Positions 37,700-50,624 of a stretch of DNA of 64,000 nucleotides are shown one piece after another; position 1 is the first letter of the stretch; each line of letters begins with the position of its first letter. A program made the position numbers and the translations under genes. Source of the DNA: Acanthochlamys bracteata (taxonomy: Eukaryota; Streptophyta; Magnoliopsida; Pandanales; Velloziaceae); contig CM034139.1 in the NCBI GenBank assembly GCA_019914995.1, positions 7,666,461 through 7,730,460 of the forward strand, in the 5' to 3' direction. The notes beneath the pieces were generated by a model that was not told the origin of the DNA, made no database searches, and was given only the letters and a program-made list of their open reading frames with translations.

Positions 37700-38935
37700 A
37701 AGGCAAAAAATCATCAATCATGGGTGGCGATGACGGTGCCTGCCAGCAGCAGCGCGGAGGAGGTGATCGACAACGGCTGTCGACGGGGACCGTGCGGCTA
37801 CTGAGACCCCTTAAGGAGATGTATAATATACTGCGAACGTTAACATCATGCTGATCGACGTCATCGATGCATAATAGACACCCTCTCGTACTTCCTCTTT
37901 GGCTTTGACTTTGCCTTCGGAAGTACTACTTAACGAAAGCAACCCCTTCATTGTTACTACCGCTTACGCCGCCCTCTCTGACATCCCCAACGCAGCCCAT
38001 GACGGTGCCTTCTTCCTTTACCAGTGGGCCTTCGCTATTGCTGTTCCAGGCATAACGAATGGCTACATCGTCGAGCAAACCCAATTCAGCTCCTATCTCG
38101 TTTGTCCCTTCCTGCTCACCTGCTTTGTCTATCCTGTGGTTGCTAACTAGGTCCGGTTTCCAGAAGGCTGGCTCAGTCCAAGCACAAGTCTTGATGAAGG
38201 CAGGCCACTGTTTGGGTTAGGTACAATTGACTTTGCGCGGAGATGGTAGGGGTTGCCCGCTTATATCTTCGGCAACCCGGTGGCCATGCGCGGGCATAGC
38301 GCTGCACTGGTGGTGCTGGGCACGTTCCTTCTCTGATTTGGCTGGTTCACCTTCAGCCTGGGCTCCTCGTGCCTTACCCAGACATTCCAGGCCAAGGTTA
38401 CTGGACTGGTGTAGGACGACGACAACAGCACGCTCGCAGGATCAGCTACTGATGTGGTGACGTTATTTGGTCAGCAAGCCGTGTATACGAGTCACTGGGA
38501 CGATGTGGAGGTATGCAATGTGCTTGCTGGCCATAACATAAGGGCGTTCAGTGGTTGATCCATGGGCGGCAGAGATTCGGGTGCTGTGGCTGAATTCGTG
38601 CTGATGAGGCTCCGCTGAATGCTCTAGCTCTGAGAGAGGGGCAGGACGACCCAGTGGAAGCAGCAAATCTGCATAGCAGTGTGGCGCCTGGGGACTCCTA
38701 TTCACAGGGTTGTTCGTGAAGGAGGAGCTGGTGCTGCAGGCATATGCATCGACAGGGCAGCTATGAGCCTCCAAAATGTTACGGAGTCGGTCTTATGGTA
38801 GTGACTGTAGGGTGGGGTGAGCCAGGGCATAGGTTCGCTGTTCTGCATGCTGCACACGCTTTGGCTGCTGACGATATCAGCAGACAAGGAGCTGGCAGGG
38901 CTTGACATCTCCTGCTAGGGCGGAAACACTTGCAG
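37700..38935 (+). pseudogene. AMT1: AMT1 ammonium transporter relic
   Basis: Successive plus-strand blocks follow AMT1, the plasma-membrane ammonium importer. NIMLIDVIDA (about 37845) and a LSYFLFGFDFAFG-like block in shifted frames are followed by FFLYQWAFAIAVPGITNG (about 38010), QTQFSSYLVCPFLLTCFVYPVV, MRGHSAALVVLGTFLL (about 38285), VTLFGQQ..., and a C-terminal LLTISADKELAGLDIS (about 38865) corresponding to the regulatory tail LLRIS.EDEMAGMD. Stops, frameshifts and large gaps separate them: the N-terminal quarter and several membrane segments before the tail are gone. The AMT1 regulatory Thr in the GMDxTRHGG motif falls where this copy has a stop. Plant AMT1 genes are commonly intronless, so the lack of introns does not show whether it is a retrocopy. 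Confidence 0.85.
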
Positions 38936-39257
38936 CAATGATAACCATGAACAATCTGCCAAGCTCCGTCCGAGGTATTATGCAGATTATTTGATCATCC
39001 AAAGAGGGTAATAGGACTCACCTGCGGCATTTTAGTGCTGATATTCGCACTATGCATACTTTTACATGATTATCCATTTATTATATGCTGTATCATAAAC
39101 ACTTACTTCAGCCATTACCATCGGCGGTTTTACATAAATACAGATTGTAACAGTCTTTCAACAAAAAAGTTTAAGAGCTTCATCAGAGAGTACACATCTT
39201 ACCCATCACAACTACCTGCAGCAGCTTAAACAAAATTTTACTAGAAACCGCCTTGGC

Positions 39258-42200
39258 TTAATCCAGAAAAATTTTCATGGGAACTTTCAAGCTGGTCTGA
39301 TTTGGGTCCCATCCGGCTTCTTTTAGCTTGTCAAGAAAAGCTATGAACTCATCTTCCAGTCTGGAGAGGCTTTCATTGAGCCAACAGAAAATATCATCTA
39401 TCATTCTCTCATGGTGCTTGTGGAGCCAATACACCTGCATAAGACTTCTCATCACAGTCAAGCATGTCGCACCTACCTGTAACAACATCAAGTAGATAGG
39501 TCCATTGTTGCAAACATATCATAACAGAGTCCTGATAAGAAATTTGAAACTGATTAACAACCTTGAAGGTCACAAAGAATTCTGTGTCCTTTCCTTCACG
39601 CCTCTTTACATATAGAACATACTTTTCTTTAGCATACAGCTTCAGAAGGGTCTGCAGCTGTTTCAAAAGCATCATGCAGCTCAGCATTTGCTTTTGCTCT
39701 TTAGTGCTTGAAGTAGCAACTTTTAAGGAACTAAATATAACTATGAACAAATGTGAAACTTGGTTCAGGATCCTCAACATAAAAAATATCATTGGGAGTT
39801 TCCTTTGTTTCTTATCAGATAGATGCATGCAATTACCAAGGGACTTTCAGAGGCCTAACGCCTACAGTTCCCCATTGTTAACACACTTTCTGAAATAAAA
39901 GGACAAGCAAAATTGTAGGATTGAATTTGGTAGTTTTGAAGTTAGAGGGCATGAATTTTATCATCTTGAAAAGCATTTATTTCTTTTCCTAAAGTTGAAT
40001 GACTAGATAAGGTAGTGCTTAAGAGAATCTACCTTTGGGCCTGTGTCCTCTCTACCAATCATTCTCTCAACAGAAACTCCAAAGATTATGCGTGGCTGCA
40101 AAAACTGCTCCCAAGATAACAGATCTTCTTCCTTGTTACAGTCAACATATCCTGCATCAACATGACAGTACAATTCGATGAGAGAACAGAAAAAAGGAAG
40201 AAATAAATAGTCACTGAAAAAGAAGAAACACATTAACAATTCTACCAGGAACATTATTGTGGAAGGTGAAAGACTTGACAAGGATCCGGGCACGTTTGAG
40301 ATTGATCTTCCAAGAAAGAAAAATCATGAATTTGTGATCACAAAAGTAGACCTCAACTATTACCAACAGATTGAAAATCAAATCACAGAATCTGACGCTT
40401 TGTTGACATCCTAAGCACTAAAAAGCACTTCATCTATCATATAAATAGGTGTGCCTGAATAAAAAGCTATGAGCAGATACGCATGTTAAAAACCCGGGCC
40501 AGGCAACAATTAGTATGAACTTGATTGATACACAGGCATCGAGAACGCAAATCTTAATCGTAAAAGGGGCAAATATACACAAGGCTAGCTTGCAACTAGA
40601 ATTTTACACTACTTCGCAGCTTATCTTGTTCTATAGGCTAAGGCCTCCTTGTAGGTAGTAACATATGAATACTTAATAGATTGTTAAGAATTTGTACCAA
40701 AAATAAGAAGATTGTGAATAAAACTCATGTAAGTTTTACTTCTCCAAAAGTCTAGGCCTAAAAATCTTGGAACCAGCTCCCAATTACCAAAAAGGGGAGC
40801 AAAACACTAGTTCAACGTTGAAATTTACTGTGTGAAACTTGAGGGCTGAAAGTGAGAGATATCGTAACCAAAGATGTAGCAAACGAGTGCACAACCATGT
40901 AAAGACCAGTAAGGATTGTGATGTTTGCAATCCTGCTGTATCCTGTGCAATGCAATAATCATGGAATTGAATAGTCAATCACAGAAGAAACTAAGCTATA
41001 GACACTAATTAAGTTGTATAAAGGAATTAAGAGCAATCTCATTCACGTACCATAATTAATACGCCAAGCAAAAGACCTGTCAGCTGAGCAGTAACCTCCC
41101 ACACCTCCTCCTGCATTATTTCTACTTTATAAAAATGTACAGAGGGCAATAAATTGAAGGAGTAAAAAAAGTCTCATTAACATAAATATAAATGCAGTAA
41201 AATTAATAACAACTCCTTGTGCAGGATTGCTCTACAGTATTGATTCTTCAATTGATTAGCATGGGATGAAATTGTTAAATTTTAATAAAACAAGAGTGAA
41301 CAGCTATTCGTGAGAAGCTTCACATAGGATAAAAAAACCTTGGAAAGATAGTTGTGCTTCCAGACATTTCCAAACTACAACTTAAAGCACCCAATGTTGT
41401 TGTCTAAGCCATGAGGACATGCATCTATTGTAAGAAGAAAAACTGGTAACTTTTAAGTATCATTCTAGTATCTTCAAGAACAAAAGTGTAAAACTTGTAT
41501 TGTTGAAGATCCGCATCAAGTAGAAGTCCCTGAATTTATATGTATCTAGATCCTTGGAATAAAGACATAATCAGAAAAATGAACAACACGTTCACCACCA
41601 TGCATACCTTTGCTGCAACTTCCCCAAGGTTTCCTTTTATAGCAAAATGGTTTTGGATGACACGTAATGAAGGATCCTTGAGACCTCTAGCTACAGCCTG
41701 CACTTGTGACTAAAGATTTGCTTAAAAAGGGATAAACCATCTCAAAGTTTATTAGGTATTTCGTATAAATCTCAGAAAAAGTTGATGAAAGTGCTAAATG
41801 GTCAGTTTCCTTGCACTTGCATTCTGTGTAGTAGAATATAATAGCTCAACTTTGGAAGTGAAATTTCATGCAAATTTCAAGCATAAATTTATTAATATAA
41901 CTAGACCCACTAATCGACGTCAATTTACCTTCGCAAGATTCCCCAAGGATGCAAGGGCAAGGAAGTATCCAGGATAAAGCGGGGTGCATATCTCAAAAAT
42001 GCTGCATAGAGCTTATCAGTACACAGTGATTCTAGTAAAAAGAAAATTTACATAAAAAACAATATAATAAAATAATTTGAATAACCTTCCAGCACTTCCA
42101 ATAAAATCAGCATACATTCGCCATTGCTTTGGGTCATCATCAAAAATGTTACCGAAGCGTCCACCTAGATAAGACAGGTATGCCTCTTAGCTGGCATGTC

Positions 42201-43453
42201 GACATTGTTTGACTGTCTCCAAGTTCAAAAGCAAACTGCCAAACCGATAACTAGTCGGCCGATAGCTCCCAGACCATCCTTTAACACCCATCTGTGAGGA
42301 CCAAAGGTGATTCAATGAGCGACAGATACCACAATAATATTTGGCAAATAGCTATTCAAAAGGTCCAGTGCGATTGTGCGAAAGCCATTGCTAGAAGAGA
42401 AGAATAAAATCTTTTTGCAAAAAAGTTTATCACCTTGTGGCAGCAGCAGAAGCAGCAGCAGTAGCTCCAGAAAGGATCCCACTCCAACGGCCTGGAGAAA
42501 TTTGTGAAGAGGCTCAAGAATTTACCAAATTATGAAGTACCACGGATATCACAACAAACAATGTCAAGCAAGTTCAGAAAGCCCATTTCCACAGTTACTA
42601 CTTCCTTAGGAGAATTGTAGACCAATTAGGCTAGAAGTACTAAGCAAATACCATTACCTTCAAAAGACTTGATGTGACCAAGGTGTGGCAAATCCATCCA
42701 GTTATGTTGGTTGGGAATTGTAGAAGCATGTAGTCTAAATAATCATCAGAGACTGATCCTGAAAGATTAAGACAATACAATAATTACAAATATTACAAAT
42801 GCTTTCAGAAAGAGGATAAATTACAATTTGGGGAAAAAGATTCATACAAAAATTCCAAGAAACTAAAAGTGCAAGGCCTGAAGGAAAAAGAAGACATACA
42901 CCTGGATAGCCTGCAGGCAGAATGAAGCTTGCAAGAGAAGTGGGAAGCCAGTGCAGGGATGGAGTTTTTGTTAATACTGAGGTCTCATAATTATTGTCTT
43001 CCTCCTGGCTTCCAAATTCAGTCAGCGTTTGTAGCGTATGAGACTGCTCATCGAAAATGTATCTGGAAAGGAAGATAAAAGTAAACCAACCCAATCCAAA
43101 GTAAGTAAGATGACAAATTCAACTTAACTGATAGAAAGAAGAAGAAGAATTAAACAGACTCGCCTCTTGGTGGTGCCGTCGTGGTACCTCTCCACGAGCA
43201 ACGTTCTCCTCAGGCGCCCACCCTGATGCTTCTGTTCGTCATCATCATCTTCTTCTTCTCTGCCTCCGCTACGAGTGGAATTATAAGTAGGCTGCTTGCG
43301 CTGATGAGAAGAACAACAACTACAAGAGATTGTTATTTGTTGTTGCTGCTTCCGGTAATCTGCAAAAGCGGATGAAGAGGAGATGCTGCATTTCATCTTG
43401 TCGCTGCCAGCAATGGACGACAGTAACGGATGGAGGCGGACGACAACCATCAT
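39258..43453 (-). CDS. RUS6: ROOT UVB SENSITIVE 6-like (DUF647) protein with a frameshift
   Basis: Fourteen exons on the minus strand: 43453-43164, 43062-42902, 42758-42658, 42491-42434, 42290-42244, 42164-42086, 42001-41929, 41697-41608, 41110-41051, 40942-40829, 40306-40246, 40151-40033, 39651-39562 and 39476-39258. RUS proteins are conserved DUF647 proteins; RUS1/RUS2 act in UV-B responses and RUS6 is needed in early development. Marks include LPAGYPGSVSDDYLDYMLLQ, GWICHTLVTSSLLK, GRFGNIFDDDPKQWRMYADF, NHFAIKGNLGEVAAKEEVWEV and PRIIFGVSVE. Exon 4 is one base short: the run at 42471-42473 has AAA where the GSFSG codons need AAAA. As written, translation stops at 42280-42282, right after the break. 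Every other exon keeps phase over about 520 codons, so this is either a very young lesion or a base-calling error. Intron 1 appears to start with GC. Confidence 0.85.
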
Positions 43454-44107
43454 TCAGTTCCTTCCTTCCTCTTCTTTCGCTGCCTACCGTCACTGCGATG
43501 TCTATCCAGTTCCCTACCAAATACAATATATAGATAGACGGCCACAAATAGAACAACTAAAAGAAAGAAAGGAAGAGCAAAAGTCCTGGGCCGTAACGGC
43601 CCAATTCAAAGCCCATAATTCTCTCACCTCTTACAACCCATAACAACTCAGATGGCGTACTACAATACAACACAACTGCATGGACCTGGGGTCTTCCAAC
43701 TATCAAAACAGTATTTCACACACCAAAGCAACTGGAACAGGGTGCAATTTGCACCACCATATTTCTTCTCACAAATTAACAGCAATATCATCCATGTTAA
43801 ACGCATTGCAGAACTTTTCTTAAAGAAATATACCATACAGTGCATCTTGTGGAGCTGGCAACCAGCACACCAGCTTCACATCTGCTGCATGAACATGAAC
43901 TTTCTCGTAACAAAATTCTTTCCATGCAGGTGCACTACAAAACCTTGGTCTAGTGACCAACCTATAGCACTTGGAAAATCATCCTATTAAAGTTCATTCT
44001 TACTGACTGCTCCATAGAATAAAAATTAGGTTACACTACCCAATGGGAGAAAAAAATTAAAAAGACTGAATGAAGCTAATGGCTAGAATTGCTGACTATC
44101 AGAAATT

Positions 44108-46901
44108 TCACTCTTCCATGATTCTTTGAAGCTCTCTCTCACTTGCAGATATAAAACCTTTCACGCTATCAAAAACCGTCAGCTTAATGCTGCAAAATAG
44201 CAAGTCTTTCATAAGTACAAGTGTAAAGTCTTCAGTTAGCAAACAATCGAGCTACGGGCCAAAGGAATTATACTACCTGCTATTTGGTAGGCTTTTTAAT
44301 GCATTTGGTATAAACCCTCTGTACAATCCAATTAAACCATCACGTTCCACAATACCTGCACCAGTAAAACACATACGTAAACATAGGGGTGTCAACCGAC
44401 CGGGCCACATCCTCACAGTCTAAACCCAGGCCCTATAGGGCTTGCATGATAGCCTGTTTATTTCCTATATGCTTTTTATTTGTTAATTTTTGTCTAATGT
44501 TACTTAGATAATAAGTTTATGTTTCTTCAATTACCTCATAAAAGCAACTGGGACTAAACTTAAGTATGTACCCTTTAAAGATAAAATAAGAAATTGTTTT
44601 AAAATTAAAGACCACTATAAATGACACCGATGATATATATAGCCAGGCTATTCTGCCAGTGACGCATCTAAGTAAACATACGAAAACCTGGGACGCTGCT
44701 GGATAAAATTTCTAAATCATCTTCAAGCTACATCAACATTCAAAGCATCCGTTACCATATCCTTAGTGCAAATGCTACATCCGATTTGGTAGGATACCAC
44801 TTGTTGTCAATTTACGATAGAATTTCAGATTATTAGCACAAAGAACAAAACATACCTTGAAATGCATCAATGATAGTCCTATAAGGTGAATTTTTCATCT
44901 GCATTTGCCTTCTCACAGTATCCAAGGGATAGCACATGACTGTAGCAATGGTTGCCGATGCCAAAGCCGTCAAAAGGGATGTCTCTGGTCTGTTTTGATA
45001 CTTTTCTGGCAACGATTTCTTCATCCTAGATTGAGTGAGTAATGTCCGTGCATGTCAATTCCATAGTACAACCAAGTACCAGTAGAATAGTGGACACAGG
45101 AGTAGTAACCTTACAAGTCAAATACACAAAAATTCAAAGCAATGTACGGAGCTATTCCAATAAGAGAAGGACCAAGGCCACTGAAGAAGGAACCAATTCC
45201 CTCATCTCTAAGCATGGCAAATGCCACCTGAAAAGCGCCCAAGTTCATGTTCATTTTTTGCCTAATAGATTGCTGATTCAAGTCTTAAGGGTCACTGAAA
45301 GCTACCTGAGACATAGTCCTGGATCCTGGTTCAACCGCTAGCCTAAGCCTCAAAACATCAAGCGGATAAGTTACCTATAGAGACAAAAGACATATGGCTC
45401 GATGTCATGTCCACATAAAAGCTTGAAATTAATTCCCGCTGTTTGATGGTACATAAACAAATTGAGAAGTCATAAGACTACCAAAATCGACAGCCAACAT
45501 GTGTAGAAGATAAGGACAATAAATTTCCATAGAAACGTACAAATGTCGACGTCATCCCTGCACAAGCTCCTGCAGCAAGTCTCCCTAAAACAGAGAGATT
45601 CCCATCCTGTGTCCTGAAAAGTTTCTACACAGCAATATATAAAGATAAATACAGAAAAACAGAAACATTTAACCATAAACTAAGATGTATTCTTCTATTA
45701 CCTTGAAGAAATCATAAGCAAAAAGCTGGGCAGCACTGTATGGAACTATACGGATTAGCTGAAATTTCATAGAAAATTGAGGCACGTTAGCGTCAGTTAA
45801 CAAATAGTATCTTAGAACTCCAACAAGTACCGAATGGGAAACACCTGTGGAAGGTTTCCTTTCCAAAATCCCTTGACACCTTCCTCTTTTCCAATCATTG
45901 TTACAGCCTATTACAACATAGACTACAGTTAGACCCCAGCAAAGATACTGTAATCAAGTAAGCAAGTAAAGAGAGCATAATCATCCCAAAAACTTGGCGT
46001 TCAATCTACATTCATATAGATTTTTGTGAGATGTTGCGGCAGCTACAATGAACCAGGAAAGAAACGAACGTATCTATCAATGAACACGATGCTATAGTAG
46101 TAGTCCAATAGATTTTCAAACTAAGCTAGAAACCATAGCACAAAACTTATACTGAAATCATGTTTCACTTGGAAAAGTGCAGAGCACAAGGCTCATGGAG
46201 AAACAGAATGTAGCCTGATTTGGTCAATGGAGCTGTTATAAGATTTGGCAACTTGGTTGCCTACAAGTGGTTGCTACCATAGTGATTGTCCAATGACAAT
46301 CAATAATGCACAGGTAAAAAAGATGCATGTCATGTGTGAAGCACGATAAGAAGATGGGAAGAGGATAATGTTCACCACCTGAATGAAGCCGATTGTGTTT
46401 GGTCCGCCAGATGCTATTGCCCGCAATCCATGAGTCTAGAGAAACAGGGATGTCAGTGGATAAGTAACTCAAAGAGAAGGAGAGAATGGGAATTGAAACA
46501 ATGTAGGGCGTTGACGTTGCCTGCATGAGTAGCTTGACTCTGTCGAGAGGAGCGGTGAGAGTCTTGGCAGCGGCACCAGCAAAGGCACCGGCGGAGAATA
46601 GAGTGAAGCCCTTAGGGAGCAAGGCCAGCAGAGCGAGAGGGTGCTTGAGAAGCAGCGTGGGAGAAGGCGCCTTTCTTCGTCTTATCTCCCTTTTTTGTAG
46701 TTGGGTAGCTTCTGGTGTTGGTCCTGTGACGGTAGTAGAGGAAGAGAGAGAAGCGAAGGAGAGGAGTTTGCTGCTGTTGTTGCTGCTGCATTTGAAGGAG
46801 TAGTAGGAGGAAGAGAGCGGGAGTTTCATTCCGCCGTCGTAGGAGAAGAGGCCAGGGACGTGAACGGCGCGCAAGACCGGGACGAGGAGGTCATCTTCCA
46901 T
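44108..46901 (-). CDS. Plastid envelope/thylakoid ADP,ATP carrier
   Basis: Ten exons on the minus strand: 46901-46521, 46435-46379, 45907-45845, 45758-45702, 45624-45541, 45374-45306, 45227-45115, 45025-44856, 44355-44277 and 44189-44108, giving 384 residues. This is a mitochondrial-carrier-family protein of the plant TAAC/EAAC group, which exchanges ADP and ATP across chloroplast membranes. Three repeats each carry the PxD signature: APLDRVKLLMQ (117-127), YPLDVLRLRLA (from 217) and YPLDTVRRQMQ (from 307). Other marks are FSAGAFAGAAAKTLT, GFWKGNLPQ, RIVPYSAAQLFAYD and GLYRGFIPNALKSLPNSSIKLT. The first 90 residues are Ser- and Leu-rich and could be a transit peptide. The frame stays open upstream to 47069, but MEDDLLVPV is the likelier start. 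Intron 1 apparently begins GCAACG, a GC-AG intron. Confidence 0.92.
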
Positions 46902-48346
46902 CTTCTCAGTCACCGTTCCGGCGCTCCCTTCCTTTTTAAATTCTCCGGGGATAAGATTTTGATTGAATGAAAAGAAAACAGAAACGAATAAAGAACAGAA
47001 AGATTCAATTCGTTTCAGATTCGATCTGATTCGAAGTGAACAATCAATGCTGTTTTCTTTAACAATCAATGCTTCAACTTTTTTCCGATCGTATTTGGGC
47101 TGACATCACTATTAATGGCTCCAACCTTATAGCCATTATGGGCTCGTATTCGTTACAGGAAAATAGATTATTAGAAAATACATTTTGAAATACTCTGTTC
47201 GAAAAATAAGTTTAAACTTTTACTTTAATATTATTTGAGAATAATTAAAAATATTGTTTATATTTAATTATATTTTAAAATAAAGTTAAAAATATTTTTT
47301 TTCAAATACACGGTCTTTGTCGAAGTCCAACTTCACCTTTCTTCTTGTTCAGCACTTTTGCGGCAACAATAAGGACTTATTTAGTTATAAAAGAATAACA
47401 AGTTATCTAATATTTAGTTATAAAAATGAATTTGTATATTAAGTTTATGAAAATAAATATAAAATTTAAGTAGAAACTCACTTTTTTGGAAAAGGGAAGT
47501 GAATTTCACAGCATAATAGTTTCACATCATCATTATGTAAGAGCTTATTTAGTATAAAAAGCAACCAGCTATTAAACTTTTAAAATACAAATTTATTAAA
47601 AAATAAATCTTTATGAAACTAAATAAAAAATTATTTTGAACTCATGTTTTTGTAAAAAAACATACCTATGATATATAAACATAGGTAAAACATGTGTAAT
47701 AGTTTCACATCATCAGTACAGTATACAATATGCTACAGTACCAACGATGTCATGATACATGTATACGCAGCAGTTCAACTCCAAGGATATATAAACACAC
47801 CTATGAAACGAATGATGAATCATTCAGCATCATCCCGTAAAGATAACTAATACCTTTAATTCTATCACTAAGCATGCAGCTCCAACAAATTAAAACGAAT
47901 AATGTTCAAGCTCTCTCAATTTTCAGGAGGCCTTGAGTGAGAGCCATCATATCAACCACCCAGCAGACCATCCATCATGCTTCTAGATTGCTAGAATTCT
48001 CCTCTAACTGATCATCAGTTACGACAAACAGGGTTTTGAAGCAAGCAAAATCTAGCTGCAATGCAGGATTGTTAATTAGTTGATCAGAAGATGCCATATC
48101 AGTTGCAAGAAACATATACGTACCACCACACTCTACATGCACGGTTGCTGCGGTATTCGTGAGTAAATGGTACCAGTCGAATCTTACCTCTTCCTTTCCT
48201 ACCTAACTACCTTACATAGCGACTCTGTTTATAGTAGTGATCAGGTCGAGGCCATTCCCTTCTGATCGATTTCAATCATCACAGATATGGAAAATGAATC
48301 AGATAAATAATATAGGAGGGTACCAAACAAACATTTGCGATCGATG
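46902..48346. other. AT-rich spacer between carrier and CAX genes
   Basis: The first 200 bases are probably the carrier promoter. The centre is very AT-rich with foldback relics (see 47373-47515), and the right side may hold the CAX 3' region. No further gene was recognised. Confidence 0.45.
47373..47515. repeat. Decayed MITE related to the 11491-11717 element
   Basis: TAA followed by GGACTTATTTAGTTATAAAA opens the block. Near 47475 a stretch with AAACTCACTTTTTT, then GTGAATTTCACAGCATAATAG, parallels the right arm of the element at 11650-11717. The right terminus is lost, so the boundary is approximate. A similar start (GAGCTTATTTAGTATAAAA) recurs at about 47533. Confidence 0.45.
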
Positions 48347-50624
48347 CTAGCTGTAGATTACATATATCGTTAGTGATGAATATACACACTCAGCACACTT
48401 ACTCAGCGGGGTTTTAAGGACGAAGAAGCATGCCCCGATGACTATGTAACATAGCAACAGGATGCATCCTTTCAAGTAGTGCGAAGTCCCATCCTGGTAA
48501 GAAACACTCTTAATAAGTACCATATGCAAGAGATGTTTGTTTGGCATATATAATATACCCTACAGATCGATGATGATTGTTTCAGAAATTCTTGGTAAAC
48601 ATTATAGCCATTTATTTATTGTACATACCTGTAAAGAGAACGCCGTGACAATTATGGCCAGAAGTAAAGAGGTGGTCTCCAGGACATCGAAATCAAGATC
48701 CATGTTTGTCCCCATAATCCATGACAAAATCACGCTCAACGGGATCTGGAATAGTAACAACAGCGACGTCAAACAAGTGCAAGCATATTAACACTATGTG
48801 TATAATCAGCATTTGATACTAGCTGAGCAGACTAATACAACAAGGAATGTATATCTAATCACCACAAAGAGGGATATCTGAGTTGCAGAGCCTAGAGCCA
48901 CTCCTAGAGTGATGTCCTGCGTAGCAATATATATTTTTTCGTGAACCTCTTATATGTATTTCGTATGTAGACAAATTAATTAATTCGAATAAGTATCATA
49001 TATACATGTGATTGAATTTTCAGTAAGCAAGCAGTACCAGCTTGTTCTTGCAAGCAAATATTATTGCTCCAGCGTGCTCTGCAGCATTTCCAACAATGGG
49101 CAGTAGGATGATGCTGATAAAACTCACAGACAAGTTCCAACACTCTGAAGCAGCCTCAATTGTCTGGACAACATACTCAGAGAGTATTGAAATGAGCAAA
49201 GTCATTCCAGCCAGCCATGCCAAGGCACATGTGAGTCCGATCACTGGGTGGTCATCATCCACTGCGTCATTCAAGCGGTCATCGTCAGATTCATCTTGGT
49301 TAGTCTGTTGTTGTTCGAAGAATTTGCTGTGGGTCTTGAGCTGGAAGAAGAGGTAGGCAGCGTATGCGACCAGCATGACAATGCTGCAAGCCCTTGAAAG
49401 GTCCAGAATGGAATCTGCTGTTTCGATATTAGCACTTGTTCTGTTAACGTGCGTGGCAGCACAGCGGAAGAGCAGCGGCAGGGTGTGGCACAGCGCTGCC
49501 AGCAGTAGTAGCCCGCAGTTCACATCCGCTTGCTTCTGTTATTAAATATACATGCATAACTGCTCAGTATACACAGAGCAAATTTGCGAGGTGTAGCGCT
49601 ACTAAACTTGGAGAAATTAGACGAACTGATGTTACCCTGTCGAAGCTATGTTTTGGGTCATGATGGTTTGCAATTCCGCCGCAGACAAGGGAGGAGCCAA
49701 GAACAAGGAGGAGGTTGGAAAGAACGGAGCCAACAAGGGACCACTTCACCAGCTCAATCTTTGAACCCTTCAAAGCCAGCACTGCAATAATCAGCTCCGT
49801 GGCATTCCCACAAGTCGCGTTCAGCAACCCACCCACTGCACCATGCATGGTAAGTTTTCATCATCAAGATTTGACACAAGTATTCGATCAGTAGTCAAAG
49901 TACTTACCAGTCGGGCCTGTGTAAAAGGCAATCTGCCTGCAGCATCAAGTGACCAGAGCACAAACCCAAATCGATTAGAGATCGATGTAGCTAGCATATA
50001 TTCAGAAAATCCAAAATTGTTTGCACGCACGTGCAGCAGCGGATATTATATATACATACTCTGTGATGAAGCTGAGGCGCTCCGCAAGAGGTGTGAGTCC
50101 CATTAAGCTCAAGGAAAACACCCACGCCTGTATATATACATACAAATATGCATGTACGTAATATAATTAGTTGACAAACACGCATGTAATTCAGTACTGA
50201 TCCAACAACTGTATATAACTACTACTGGCATGCAGTTAATTAGAGCAATCAAATGCCTTATTAATTAGGTGATTAAATTAATTTGAACAAATTAAGGGCG
50301 CACCATGGTGAGGGCATTGTAATGGGCGAAGATGGCGATTGGGATGGCTGGGAAGAGGATGGCGAGCTTGGTGCCTAGCAACACGTCCTGCAGGTTCATC
50401 AGAACGGAGCGCAGTGGACCGAACCTTGTCTTGGCCAACAGCGAAAGCTCAGACCGCTTTCGGAGGGAAGAAGACGACATGCTGTGAGCCGTCCTACTTC
50501 TGCTGCTACGCCCACAACATATCATGTTTTTCGTGCTGTGTATCTCCCCTCCTCCTGCTGCATGTCCAAGCAGGATGCCTTCTTCCGCCTTGAGAAGAGA
50601 AAGTGATGTTGTTTCCGGAGCCAT
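48347..50624 (-). CDS. CAX: Vacuolar cation/proton exchanger (CAX, type I)
   Basis: Eight exons on the minus strand: 50624-50304, 50127-50060, 49936-49908, 49835-49636, 49535-49038, 48916-48863, 48745-48629 and 48493-48347, giving 477 residues. CAX proteins use the vacuolar proton gradient to load calcium and other divalent cations into the vacuole. The N-terminal regulatory region contains [17 protein letters not shown], typical of CAX1/CAX3. The two selectivity repeats are [20 protein letters not shown] (GNATE at 149-153) and [19 protein letters not shown] (GNAAE at 355-359). Between the halves lies a charged loop rich in Asp ([15 protein letters not shown]), the acidic loop of the family. 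A perfect-looking donor (A|GTAAGTGTG at 48403) within the last exon can splice to an acceptor at 48055. That would replace the last residues with a short tail ending at 48015, so two C-termini are possible. Confidence 0.93.

Noticed and set aside
34642..46901. Idea that NPC, ceramide synthase and the carriers form a lipid or transport gene cluster
   Set aside because: The neighbouring genes act in different compartments and pathways and are widely dispersed single genes in other plants; adjacency here is most likely chance.
46902..47069. Longer N-terminus for the ADP/ATP carrier
   Set aside because: The extension is unlike the family and rich in Phe and Ser; MEDDLL at 46901 is a better start.
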